A DNA stretch of 64,000 nucleotides from Nocardia spumae (GTDB lineage: Bacteria > Actinomycetota > Actinomycetes > Mycobacteriales > Mycobacteriaceae): positions 1,426,001 to 1,490,000 of the forward strand of contig NZ_JAJFZL010000001.1 of NCBI RefSeq assembly GCF_020733635.1, given 5' to 3'. Of this stretch, positions 29,226 through 38,356 are shown piece by piece (the stretch's first letter is position 1; each line of letters begins with the position of its first letter). Under the pieces are notes generated by a model. The model saw nothing but the letters and a program-made list of their open reading frames with translations. It did not search any database and was not told the origin of the DNA. Made by a program: the position numbers and the translations under genes.

Positions 29226-30473
29226 CTACCTTCCGGCAAATGTTTTGCCCATACCGTCCCGCCAGTAATTCGCGGTGCCGCGTGCGATAGCCGGTGTGGC
29301 GGACCGATCGGCCTCCCGATAGGTCCGGGCCACCAGGGCGGCCCGCAGGTACCACAGGCCGCCGGGCTGGGCCGGGTCCAGCCCGGTGAGCTGCCCGATT
29401 CGCTTGAGCCGGTAGTCGACGGTGTTGGTGTGCACCTGCAACTGCCGGGCCGTGCGGCGCCGGGACAGTCCGGTCGCCATGTGCAGGCGCAGGGTCTCGA
29501 GCAGATCCGGATAGTCGTCGAGCGGATCGAGCAGCGTGCCCAGCCGATCCAAACCGGGTCCGGGGCGGGTCAATTGGTATTCCATCGCCAGATCCGCGAA
29601 GCGGTACAACCCGGGCGGGCTCGCCAGTCGCAGCACGGTGTCGAGCAGTTCGTGCACGCGGTCGGCGGCCGTCGAGATCTCCTCGGTGTCCGCCGTGATC
29701 GCGGTGGCGGTGAGCCCGACCTGTGCGGCCTCGGACAGCTCCGCGATCACGGCGTCGAGTTCGTCGTCGGCGACCATCGCGGCCGGCAGCAGGACGGTGC
29801 CGCCGTCGACGCTGAGTAGCGACAGCACCCGGCCGCCACCGCGAGTGGCCAGCCCGGTCTGCAGCCGGCGCAGTTTGCGGCGCGCCACCACCTTGCCGTC
29901 CACGGTGGGATGGGATTCGTCGGGGTGTGGCGGAATGCTCATCGCCATCACCACATACGAGGATTCGATCTCGATCCCGCTGGCGCGCGCCATGGTCGAG
30001 GTCGGATGCCCGGCCAGCAGCGCCGAGACCAGCGTGTGCACCGCGGTGTGATGCTCGGTGACCGCCGCCTGATGTTCGCGCACATAGGCCACCGCGACGG
30101 CCGGGGTGATGGTGTCGAGGATTCGCAGCAGCAATTGCGCCGGATTCTCGGGCCGCTGCCGCGGATCGGTCTGGGTGAGCAGCACATCGAAGGCGAGCCG
30201 GAAGCCCTCGTGCACCGCGTGGTGCACGGTGTCGATCGGGATACCCTCCCGTGCCCAGTTCGCGGCGGCGCGCTGCAGCCGCGCCACCTTCTCACCCGCT
30301 TCGCGACCCTCGAGGATATCGACGGTCAGTTCCAGGCAGACCCGGGTCACCGCGGTGATATCGCCGTGCAGGGCGTCTCCGGGCAGCGTCGAACACGGCG
30401 CCACGTGCTGTGCGAAATGCCCGACCAGCTGGCGTGAGAGAACTCGGACATCGTGGCGGGGGCGGGTATTCAT
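29226..30473 (-). CDS. PucR/CdaR-type transcriptional regulator
   Basis: 415 aa. Helical N-terminal sensing domain (1-165), a GGDEF-like/CdaR domain (about 165-300), and a C-terminal HTH_30: ETLRLHMATGLSRRRTARQLQVHTNTVDYRLKRIG pattern, with GLD following. Usually an activator of adjacent catabolic genes; here the closest target could be the neighbouring paralogue or permease. Confidence 0.83.
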   Translation of the reverse strand: MNTRPRHDVRVLSRQLVGHFAQHVAPCSTLPGDALHGDITAVTRVCLELTVDILEGREAGEKVARLQRAAANWAREGIPIDTVHHAVHEGFRLAFDVLLTQTDPRQRPENPAQLLLRILDTITPAVAVAYVREHQAAVTEHHTAVHTLVSALLAGHPTSTMARASGIEIESSYVVMAMSIPPHPDESHPTVDGKVVARRKLRRLQTGLATRGGGRVLSLLSVDGGTVLLPAAMVADDELDAVIAELSEAAQVGLTATAITADTEEISTAADRVHELLDTVLRLASPPGLYRFADLAMEYQLTRPGPGLDRLGTLLDPLDDYPDLLETLRLHMATGLSRRRTARQLQVHTNTVDYRLKRIGQLTGLDPAQPGGLWYLRAALVARTYREADRSATPAIARGTANYWRDGMGKTFAGR

Positions 30474-30607
30474 CCGTGTACTACCTCACTGCTCGCCGGC
30501 GCGAGCCGAAAACCATAACGACGCCCGCTTCCGGGCCGCAACCATTCGGCGTGAAAGTGCCATGTGCTCACCTTGTTCGACCTCTCGAGATGCGGCTCGC
30601 GACGGGC

Positions 30608-31858
30608 TCAGGAGCCGGCCGGGGTCGTCGGAGCCGGACGCAGCCGGTGGACGACCAGCGCGGCCGCGAGCAGCCTGGACTCGCCGGGATCGCTCGGATC
30701 GGCGCCGGTGAGTTCGGCGATCCGCCGCAGGCGGTAGCTGAAAGTATTGGGGTGGACGTGGATTTCGGCCGCCGCGGCCTTGCGATCGGCGCCGTGGCGC
30801 AGATGGGCATCGAGTGTCTCCATCAGATGTGGGGCCGGCCGCAGGGCGCCGATGCGGTCGGCCAGCCGCTCCCGGGCCGGCCCGGGGCGGGTGAGCTGAT
30901 ACTCCAGCAGCAGATCGTCGAGCCGGTACACCCCGGTGGGGCGGCCCGACAGCCGGGCCAGCTGTGCTATCTCGGCCGCCTGCCGGGCCGCCTCCGGCAC
31001 CGTTTCCCGTGCGGTCCAGCCGGCTTCGGCGATCACCACATCGATCGCGAACCGGTCGGCGAGTTCGGTGGCCAAGTGCGCGGCGGTGGTCTCGTGTGCG
31101 CCGGATCCGCTGGGCAGCAGGACGATCGCCGACTCGCCGTCGAAGGTGTGCAGTGCCGTCGCGCCGCCGATGCGGTCCAGAGCATGCTGCAGGATCCGAA
31201 TCCGGCGGCGCACCACCAGATTCGCGGCCGCCGTGGGCTGGGGCTCCGCGCGCAGCTGCACGGCCAGGACCGCGTAGCGTTCCGCCAGCGCGGTGTCGGC
31301 GCGCGCGGCCTGCTCCTCGGCGGGCTGGCCGCTCACCAGCGCCACGCACAACGCCCGTTTGGCCTCCCGTTCAGCGTGGTAGATCGACTGTTCGACCTCG
31401 GCATACCCCTCGACGGTGATCAGGTTGATGTGCATCAGCAGTTCCAGTGTGCGAGAGCCGAAATCGACCAGCTGATCCACCTCGTGCGGTTCGCTCAGCG
31501 CCACCGCCTCCTGCAGGACCTGCTGAGCCGAGAGGTGCACCGCCTCCATCAGCATCGGCAGCGGCAGCCGATCCTCGGCGTGCCGCTCGATCACCGGCCC
31601 GACGAATGCCGCGACATCGTCGCGGGTGAAATCGCGCTGCTGATCCACCGCGCGCAGAAATGCGTGCGCGCAGCCGTAGATCGCGGGCAGCACCTCGCCG
31701 AAGTGATCCGCGGGCAGATCCGCGGCCGGAGGCGTCGTGCCCAGGCCCGAGGACAGAATGCGATCGGCGACCTGTGGCAGGCGGTCGAGCATACGCGCGG
31801 CGATGCTGGCTGATGCGGATCGAACTGCTACCGGCATGCGCCGATTGTTGCGGGCCAC
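30608..31858 (-). CDS. PucR/CdaR-type transcriptional regulator (second copy)
   Basis: 416 aa, same domain order as its neighbour and a clear but distant paralogue. The C-terminal HTH reads HGADRKAAAAEIHVHPNTFS then YRLRRIAELTG. The 134-nt gap upstream of the first regulator has no distinct operator that I can name. Confidence 0.83.
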   Translation of the reverse strand: MARNNRRMPVAVRSASASIAARMLDRLPQVADRILSSGLGTTPPAADLPADHFGEVLPAIYGCAHAFLRAVDQQRDFTRDDVAAFVGPVIERHAEDRLPLPMLMEAVHLSAQQVLQEAVALSEPHEVDQLVDFGSRTLELLMHINLITVEGYAEVEQSIYHAEREAKRALCVALVSGQPAEEQAARADTALAERYAVLAVQLRAEPQPTAAANLVVRRRIRILQHALDRIGGATALHTFDGESAIVLLPSGSGAHETTAAHLATELADRFAIDVVIAEAGWTARETVPEAARQAAEIAQLARLSGRPTGVYRLDDLLLEYQLTRPGPARERLADRIGALRPAPHLMETLDAHLRHGADRKAAAAEIHVHPNTFSYRLRRIAELTGADPSDPGESRLLAAALVVHRLRPAPTTPAGS

Positions 31859-32027
31859 AGGTATTCCGGCAAGACCTCCGGCGATTCCGGCGATGATTGG
31901 TTTCCGGCGACAAATACCGCGCCGGGATATGAGTATCGGAGTGCAGTGACTTTCCCGGACCCGGCCGTGAGGCTGGGTGCGGGTCCCCGGAATCGTTGGC
32001 CGGTGGGCGCCCGTAGGGAAGGTTGCA

Positions 32028-33158
32028 ATGAAGCTTCGACATCGAATCCCGGCCGTGGCCGCGCTGCTGTGCGCGCTCGCCGTCAGTGCCGCTACCGCGA
32101 CGGCCGCGCCGTCGGAAACACCGGAATCGCGACTGGCGGAACTGATTTCCTCCGGCTTGCATACCGCTGCCGACGGCCGTGTGCCACAGCCGATCTCGGA
32201 TACCGGAAGTAGTTCCGGCTCCGGTTCCGGGTCCGCGAGTCATGCCAGTGACACGGCGGGGGAGGGGCCCGAAATGTCGTCGTATCTGGCCGCATTCGGC
32301 TACGGGCTCACCCATCCCGACGCGGCGCCCCCGGGCAGCAATCGCTGGGATTGTGTGCCCGGTACGGCCCACCCGAATCCGGTGGTTCTGCTGCACGGCA
32401 CGTGGCTCAACGCCTACGACAGCTTCGCCTATCTGGCGCCGAAGCTCGCCCATGCCGGCTTCTGTGTCTTCGCGTTGAATTACGGACGCTCCGGTGTCCT
32501 CGAAGGTGGTGGCCTGGGGCCCGTGTTACCCGGCAGGTACGGGGTCGGGCCGATCGAGGAGTCGGCTCGCCAGGTGAGCGCGTTCGTGGATCGGGTGCGG
32601 GCCGCGACGCGCGCCGACCGGGTCGATATCGTCGCGCATTCGCAGGGCGCACCGGTTGCCGATCAATATCTGAAATTCGAGGGCGGCGGTGAGAAGGTCG
32701 GCCGGCTGGTCACTTTCGGCGGTACCCATCACGGCACCACACTGCTGGGAATGGCGACGCTCGGACGGATCATCACCAATCTGGGTATCGACATTCTCGG
32801 GTTCTATCAGCCGTTCATCGGGCCGGCGAATATTCAACAGGCGGTGGGTTCACCATTCCTGAACCGGCTCAACGGCGTCGGCGACACCGTGCCCGGCGTC
32901 TCGTACACGGTGGTCGCCTCCCGCTACGACGAAATCATGAATCCGCTGGAGCTGGCATTCCTGCGTGCCGGTCCGAATGCCACCGTCGACGACATCACCC
33001 TGCAGGACGGGTGTGACCAGGATCTGTCCGATCACCTGACGATGATGTATTCGCCACGGGCGGTGTCGATCGCCTTGCACGCGCTGGACCCGACGCTCGC
33101 CCCGAACCGGGTGTGCACGTTCAATCCGTGGCTCGTCGGCGGCGGGGGCGGGCTGTGA
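32028..33158 (+). CDS. Secreted triacylglycerol lipase-type esterase
   Basis: 376 aa. ATG at 32028 with GGGAAGG upstream gives a Sec signal peptide (KLRHR, hydrophobic core, cleavage near ATA-AP). A Ser/Gly linker follows. Lipase features: LLHGTWLNAYDSFAYLAPKL (oxyanion HG), nucleophile AHSQGAPVADQYL, and a C-terminal DHLTM containing the likely His. It should hydrolyse exogenous lipids. The next gene overlaps as GTGA. Confidence 0.85.
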   Translation: MKLRHRIPAVAALLCALAVSAATATAAPSETPESRLAELISSGLHTAADGRVPQPISDTGSSSGSGSGSASHASDTAGEGPEMSSYLAAFGYGLTHPDAAPPGSNRWDCVPGTAHPNPVVLLHGTWLNAYDSFAYLAPKLAHAGFCVFALNYGRSGVLEGGGLGPVLPGRYGVGPIEESARQVSAFVDRVRAATRADRVDIVAHSQGAPVADQYLKFEGGGEKVGRLVTFGGTHHGTTLLGMATLGRIITNLGIDILGFYQPFIGPANIQQAVGSPFLNRLNGVGDTVPGVSYTVVASRYDEIMNPLELAFLRAGPNATVDDITLQDGCDQDLSDHLTMMYSPRAVSIALHALDPTLAPNRVCTFNPWLVGGGGGL

Positions 33159-34492
33159 CCGTGCGGGGGCGTAGCCGGCCGCTGCGGCCCGATGTCGATC
33201 CGTTCTACCGGGCCCCGCGCGATGTCGACCGCTTGGTGGCGGGCGCCATCGTGCGCACCCGGGTGGTGGAGGTGGCCGCCTTCGGGATCGTGCCGGTGCG
33301 GGTTTCGGCGTGGCAGCTGCTGTACCGCACCAGCGATCTGAACGGGGTGGCCGAGGTGGCGGTCACCACGGTGCTGCTCCCTCGGGACTGTGCCCCGCGT
33401 CGTCCGCTCGTCTCGTTCCACTGCGCGATCGATGCGGTGGCGCCCCAGTGCTTTCCGTCCTACGCCCTGCGGCGCGGCGCCCGCGCACTCGGTGCCATTC
33501 CGCAACTGGAACTGCCGTTGATCGCGGCGGCGCTCGCCCAGGGCTGGGTGGTGTCGGTCCCCGATCACGGCGGCACCGAAGGGCGTTTCGGGGTCGCGCG
33601 GGAGCCCGGGCATCGAGCCCTCGACGCGGTGCGCGCGGCGTTGAATTTCGTTCCGCTGGGTCTGAATTCGCACACTCCGGTCGCGCTGTGGGGCTATTCG
33701 GGTGGCGGTCTGGCCACGGCGTGGGCGGCGGAGCTGGCCGAATCCCATGCGCCCGAGCTCGATATCGTCGGCGCCGTCGCCGGATCGCCGGTAGGTGATC
33801 CGGGTGCGGCGTTCGCGCGCTTGAACGGCACCGTGTTCGCCGGATTCGCCATGGTCTTCACCGCTGGGTTGCGCCGCGGCTATCCGCAGCTGGATGCGGC
33901 CCTGCGGGAGCGCCTGGATCCGCGATATCTGGCGTTGCTCGCCGAAGCCGAAGAGACGGCGACGATTCCGCTGCTGGCACGCCTGGCCCGCCGCGATGTG
34001 AGCCGACATACAGAAGGCGGGCTCTTGGAATTTCTGCGCAGTCCACCGCTGCCCGGGATACTGGACGACATCCTGCCGGGCCGCCGCGCACCGCGCATGC
34101 CGTTGCTGGTCGTCCAGGGCGTTCACGACGAGGTGATCGCGGTCGACGATGTGGACGCGCTGGTGCGCCGCTACGCCGAGGCCGGTTCGGATATCGGTTA
34201 TCTGCGTGATCGGCTCAGCACCCATCTGCCGCTGGAGTTCCTGGCCGTCCCGGTCATGGTCGACTGGCTCGCCGACCGTTTCGCCGGTCGGCCGACGGCG
34301 CCGCGGACGCGGACCGTGTGGTCGGTGGCGATCTCGCGGCGTGCGCTGGCGAGTCATCGGCGGTTGGCGGCGCTGAGCGTGCGGCTGCTCCTCGGTCGCC
34401 GGATTCCGGGCGCGTCGGCCGTGGCGGCGCCGGTCGCCGGCATCGATGCCGGACCGCCGGTGACACGGTCCGAGGCCCGGTCGCGACCGTGA
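33155..34492 (+). CDS. LIP-family (C. albicans type) lipase
   Basis: 445 aa. The GTG overlapping the previous stop gives DPFYRAPRDV near the start, typical of the family. Nucleophile GYSGGGLATAW, acid loop VVQGVHDEVIAVDDV and late THLPLEF His are present. No signal peptide is evident in this frame. A Pro/Arg-rich C-terminus follows. Coupling to the upstream lipase suggests a shared lipid-degrading role. Confidence 0.8.
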   Translation: MTVRGRSRPLRPDVDPFYRAPRDVDRLVAGAIVRTRVVEVAAFGIVPVRVSAWQLLYRTSDLNGVAEVAVTTVLLPRDCAPRRPLVSFHCAIDAVAPQCFPSYALRRGARALGAIPQLELPLIAAALAQGWVVSVPDHGGTEGRFGVAREPGHRALDAVRAALNFVPLGLNSHTPVALWGYSGGGLATAWAAELAESHAPELDIVGAVAGSPVGDPGAAFARLNGTVFAGFAMVFTAGLRRGYPQLDAALRERLDPRYLALLAEAEETATIPLLARLARRDVSRHTEGGLLEFLRSPPLPGILDDILPGRRAPRMPLLVVQGVHDEVIAVDDVDALVRRYAEAGSDIGYLRDRLSTHLPLEFLAVPVMVDWLADRFAGRPTAPRTRTVWSVAISRRALASHRRLAALSVRLLLGRRIPGASAVAAPVAGIDAGPPVTRSEARSRP

Positions 34493-34636
34493 TCTCTAGC
34501 GGACCGGTCAGTTGACCTGGTATGCGCAGGTGGTGGCCGCTTTCATGGATGTGGTGTGTCCGGCTGCGGGCTGGGCATACTGTGCGGTTCAATAAGTGTC
34601 GACTAGTTGTTTCGTCAACGCATGCTCTGCGCTCCA

Positions 34637-34669
34637 ACCGGCATCACCTCAGTACCGGCATCACCTCAG
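34637..34669. repeat. Two tandem 16-bp units before a small gene
   Basis: ACCGGCATCACCTCAG at 34637-34652 and 34654-34669, one base apart (17-nt period), 20 nt before the next start. Confidence 0.85.
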
Positions 34670-34689
34670 CATCCGAGAGGACAACGAAC

Positions 34690-34983
34690 GTGAGCATGGT
34701 TCTCGTCGCACACGATATGTACACCACCGTGCTGGCCCAGGTCGGCAACCCCACGCCGGAAACTCCGCCGGCCGCCGACAAGCTGCTGAAGCTGGTCCGC
34801 TATTTCACCTGGTTCGTGCTGCTGTCCGGTGTCACCGCGATCACCTACGGCGGCGGTCGTTTCGCCTGGGAGAAGTGGAGCGGCGGCGGCCTGGAGTCGC
34901 CGAAGATGGTGGCCGGCGCCATGATCGGCGGTGGTGTCGCGACCAGTGCGGGCACCATCATGAACGCCGTCATCGGGAGCTGA
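34690..34983 (+). CDS. Small two-helix membrane protein
   Basis: 97 aa from GTG with GAGAGGA 8 nt upstream. Two hydrophobic helices (about 38-56 and 72-90) surround a basic/Gly loop. The shape recalls VirB2/TrbC-like pilin subunits, but no secretion genes are nearby, so that is only a comparison. Followed by the DUF305 gene on the other strand. Confidence 0.6.
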   Translation: MSMVLVAHDMYTTVLAQVGNPTPETPPAADKLLKLVRYFTWFVLLSGVTAITYGGGRFAWEKWSGGGLESPKMVAGAMIGGGVATSAGTIMNAVIGS

Positions 34984-35042
34984 TCCTCGACCCCGCGGGT
35001 GTGCCGGAACCGGCACACCCGCGCCGGCGTCTCGGCTTCCGA

Positions 35043-35696
35043 TCAGCTCTGCCCGAGCATCCCGCGCATCTGCTGAATTTCGGCCTGCTGCGCGGTGAGG
35101 ATGTTGTGGGCCAATGTCTTCGCGTCGACATTCGTCCCGTTCGCGATCTCGGTATTCGCCATATCCACCGCACCCTGGTGGTGCTCGATCATCATCTGCA
35201 ACCACATCCGGTCGAACTCGGCGCCGGAGGCGTGCTGCAGCTGTGTCATCTGATCGTGAGTCATCACACCGCCCATCGGATGGTTCATGGTGGCCGCGGG
35301 GGCGGGTTTGCCGAAACTGTTCAGCAAGGCGGCGAACTGCTCCATCTCCGGCGCCTGTGCCTTCTCCACATTCGCCGCCAGCGTGATCAGTTCCTGATTC
35401 TGCGACCGGGTCGGCACCATTTTCGCCATCTCGACCGCCTGTGCGTGATGCGGATACATCATCGTCAGGAAGTTGACGTCGTCGTCGTCGAAGTCGGTGC
35501 GGGTCGCGGTGGCGGGGGTGCTGCCGTGGTGCATACCCGTCATGCCGGGCATACCCGGCATATCGGCCATCGCCGACGTCGGTGTCGGTGTCGGCGCGGC
35601 GGAACTGCCGGAGTCGTCACTGCCGCAACCGGCCACGATCAGGGCGGTGGCCGCGACGGCGGTGACGGACAGGACGCGGATACGAGAAATGAACAT
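35043..35696 (-). CDS. DUF305 secreted lipoprotein
   Basis: 217 aa with lipobox VAGC (Cys24). A Met-rich linker (repeated GM and PGMPGM, MHH) precedes a DUF305 helical domain with two copies of a His/Met pattern: YPHHAQAVEMA and EHHQGAVDMA. Such domains bind copper or other metals in the periplasm-like space. Next to the DUF6153 gene, 81 nt away on the same strand. Confidence 0.82.
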   Translation of the reverse strand: MFISRIRVLSVTAVAATALIVAGCGSDDSGSSAAPTPTPTSAMADMPGMPGMTGMHHGSTPATATRTDFDDDDVNFLTMMYPHHAQAVEMAKMVPTRSQNQELITLAANVEKAQAPEMEQFAALLNSFGKPAPAATMNHPMGGVMTHDQMTQLQHASGAEFDRMWLQMMIEHHQGAVDMANTEIANGTNVDAKTLAHNILTAQQAEIQQMRGMLGQS

Positions 35697-35777
35697 GGTT
35701 GTGCTCCTGGGGAATTGCGATTGATGGGATCCATGGGACCCGTATCCGCGCGCGGGCGCGCCGATACGGCGGGTCCG

Positions 35778-36272
35778 TCAGATCCGCAGAATCGTCAGTT
35801 CGGCCAGGGAGAGAACCGTCCACGGGGGTGGGCGATCACGACGCCGCGATGCGACCCGGATGCGGCCGTTCGCGCCGGACATCGCCTCGGCGCCGATCCA
35901 CGCGATCACGGCGAGCCCGAGCGCCAGGGCCAAGGCCACCAGGACGAAGACGCAGGCGTGCATACCGCCGTGCGGAGTGCAGCCGTCGCAATCGGAACCG
36001 CCGGTGGCGTGCGGGGGAGCCGCCGGAGCGGACGCCCCGAGCATGGCGGAATGTGCCGGCGCAGTCGTGTCCGGCAGTGCGGAGGAGGGGTGTTCGGTCG
36101 CGCTCGCGGATATCGAGGCGGTGTGCGGGCCGGCCATCGCGTGGCCGGTCGAGAAGACGACCGCATGCATGACGATGATGCCGATCATCAGGGTCAGCAG
36201 GCCGAGCACCCGGACGTATCCGGGCGCCTGCGGAAGCCGACTCGATGCGGGCACGCGGTCCAGTCTACGCAC
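35778..36272 (-). CDS. DUF6153-like membrane protein
   Basis: 164 aa with two membrane helices (about 22-42 and 108-127). The loop carries CDGCTPHGGMHACVF, with Cys and His. This size and arrangement, and pairing with DUF305, are recurrent in actinobacteria, suggesting copper handling; not proven. Confidence 0.72.
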   Translation of the reverse strand: MRRLDRVPASSRLPQAPGYVRVLGLLTLMIGIIVMHAVVFSTGHAMAGPHTASISASATEHPSSALPDTTAPAHSAMLGASAPAAPPHATGGSDCDGCTPHGGMHACVFVLVALALALGLAVIAWIGAEAMSGANGRIRVASRRRDRPPPWTVLSLAELTILRI

Positions 36273-36308
36273 GGCGCTGTTACCCCCGGGTGGTATGGGG
36301 TCGGGAAA

Positions 36309-36890
36309 TCAGCCGGTGGCGATGTCGACCACCAGCCGGGCGGGCCGGTCGAGCGCGGTCACCGAGAACGGCGGCCGATCGGCGTTCACCCCGATGAACG
36401 ACTGGGTCGTCCCCTCGTAGGCCGCGGTGCCGTAGACCCCGGCGATACCCGGCGCGCTCGGATCGGTGGCCGGATCCGGGCCCTCGTAGGGCGTCACACC
36501 GCTGTCCCACGGATAGGCGGTGCCCAGAATCTGCACCTCGAGGACCGAGGAGCCGGCGATATCGAGCTCCTTGCCGCTGCCGTTCTGGACCGCGCGGTCG
36601 GTGTATTGCACCCGCCAGCCGGGCGGACCGCCGGTGCCGCCCAACTGATAGACGATCCGGTCGAATCCGGGATGGTGGCCGATGCGCACATCGGTCACCG
36701 TGAGCCGCGAATCGTTGGCGGGTGTGGCTTGCTGCGGCGAGATCCCCGCCGGCGGCGGCTCGTTCGACTCGGGACTCGAGGTGACCGGTGCGCTGGGCGG
36801 CACCCTGGTGGCCGGATTCGGGTTCTCGTTCGAGCAACCCGCCAGCAGTGCGAGCCCGGCGACCACTGTCAATGCCAGCCTGTTACGCAT
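36309..36890 (-). CDS. AMIN-like domain lipoprotein
   Basis: 193 aa with lipobox LLAGC and a Ser/Pro/Asn linker. Residues 65-190 form the AMIN-like fold: DVRIGHHPGFDRIVYQ near the start and ARLVVDIATG at the end. AMIN domains attach proteins to the cell wall, so surface location is likely. Confidence 0.75.
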   Translation of the reverse strand: MRNRLALTVVAGLALLAGCSNENPNPATRVPPSAPVTSSPESNEPPPAGISPQQATPANDSRLTVTDVRIGHHPGFDRIVYQLGGTGGPPGWRVQYTDRAVQNGSGKELDIAGSSVLEVQILGTAYPWDSGVTPYEGPDPATDPSAPGIAGVYGTAAYEGTTQSFIGVNADRPPFSVTALDRPARLVVDIATG

Positions 36891-36962
36891 GAGGCTGATG
36901 GTATGCCGTGCTGCGCCAGGGGTCGTGGTGACGACACGGCAACGGTCTAGCACACTGTAGGA

Positions 36963-38114
36963 ATGCTGGAGGTCGACGACGTACTGGGCCGATTGCGGCG
37001 ATATCCGGATGTGGAGGCGGTGAACCTGTACGCGGTCGATGCCGCTGACCGCCTGATTCTCGATACCGCTGCCGACGCACTGGCCGCCGCGGACGACGGC
37101 CGGGTGGCGGTCGTCGACGACGGCTACGGCGCACTCACCCTCGGCGCGGCCGTGGCGCACGGACTGCGCGATATCCGGGTCCACCAGGACCTGCTCACCG
37201 GCGAACAGGCGCTGGCCCACAATGCCCGGGCCGCCGGTCTCACCGACCGCTACCGTGCGTACGAGCTGGGGCCGGAATTGCTCGACGGCGTCACCGTGGT
37301 GCTGCTGCGGCTGCCGCGGATGCTGCCGGGCCTGGCCGAAATCGCCGAGGCCATCGCCCGTTACGCCGATCCCGAGGTCGTCGTGATCGCCGGCGGGCGA
37401 GACAAGTATCTGACCCCGGCGATGAACGATGTGCTGGCGGAATACTTCTCCGGTGTCCAGGCCAGCCGCGGCCGGCAGAAATCCCGGACCATCACCGCGA
37501 CCGGGCCGAAGCCGCCGGGAGCGCCGCGCTTTCCGGTGCGCGAACAACTCGGTGAACTCGCGCTGGAGGTGGTCGCGCACGGTGCCGCGTTCTCCGGCCC
37601 GCGGCTGGATATCGGCACCCGGTTCCTGCTCGAACACCTCAACCGGATGAAGCCCGATGCCCGAGAGGCCATCGATCTCGGCTGTGGCACCGGCATTCTG
37701 GCCACCGCGCTGGCCAAGGCGCGCCCGCACATCACGGTGGTCGGCACCGATCAGTCGGCGGCGGCGGTGGCCTCGGCTCGCGCCACCGCCGCCGCCAACG
37801 GTGTGGGCGACCGGGTCACGGTGGTGCGCGACGACGTGATGGCCGCGATCGGTGACCGCAGTGCCGACCTCGTGCTGTGCAACCCCCCTTTCCATGTCGG
37901 CGCGGCGGTGCACACCGGGTCGGCGATCAAGATGTTCTCCGAGACCGGTCGGGTGCTGCGCCCGGGCGGCGAGCTGTGGACGGTCTACAACACCCACCTG
38001 AACTATCGCGGCGTCATGGACCGTCTGGTCGGCCGGACCGACGTCGTCGGCCGTAATCGCAAATTCACCGTGACTCGGTCCGTGTGTGGCCTGCGCAGCG
38101 CCCGGCAGGAGTAG
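36963..38114 (+). CDS. RsmC/RlmG-like class I methyltransferase
   Basis: 383 aa, two-domain layout. SAM motif I IDLGCGTGILATAL near residue 238 and motif IV LVLCNPPFHVG near 305 (NPPFH as in RsmC). It should methylate guanine N2 in ribosomal RNA. It is the last host gene before the prophage, apparently intact, so the integration did not visibly break it. Confidence 0.85.
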   Translation: MLEVDDVLGRLRRYPDVEAVNLYAVDAADRLILDTAADALAAADDGRVAVVDDGYGALTLGAAVAHGLRDIRVHQDLLTGEQALAHNARAAGLTDRYRAYELGPELLDGVTVVLLRLPRMLPGLAEIAEAIARYADPEVVVIAGGRDKYLTPAMNDVLAEYFSGVQASRGRQKSRTITATGPKPPGAPRFPVREQLGELALEVVAHGAAFSGPRLDIGTRFLLEHLNRMKPDAREAIDLGCGTGILATALAKARPHITVVGTDQSAAAVASARATAAANGVGDRVTVVRDDVMAAIGDRSADLVLCNPPFHVGAAVHTGSAIKMFSETGRVLRPGGELWTVYNTHLNYRGVMDRLVGRTDVVGRNRKFTVTRSVCGLRSARQE

Positions 38115-38356
38115 ATTGCGGGCAGTACAGTCTGATATGTCCGATTTTGTGTCCGGTTCGGGAACTTGCTCCCGGGCCGGATCGTTGGATACTCAGAACG
38201 GACACGACGGACGTGGACCGCTACTTCGGAAAGGCACGGGAACGGTGCGCACCACAAGCAATCTGATGTTGAGTGAAGCACTCTTTGATGTAGGCTAGCG
38301 GCACCAGTCGGCCGTTGTCCAGAGAACGGCCGAAATCCGTGCGAAAGGCGCTGGCC
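38115..38356 (+). promoter_or_regulatory. Prophage left junction region with integrase promoter and hairpin
   Basis: Promoter TTGAGT (38269-38274), 16-nt spacer, TAGGCT (38291-38296), so transcription should start near 38303. A 9-bp hairpin TCGGCCGTT (38308-38316)/AACGGCCGA (38325-38333) then lies at the transcript's 5' end, 23 nt before the recombinase GTG. attL is expected in this interval but the right end is outside the window, so it cannot be defined. Confidence 0.6.

Noticed and set aside
34596..36950. 784-codon plus-strand open frame
   Set aside because: It covers five real genes on both strands; its translation is Arg/Gly-rich without domains.
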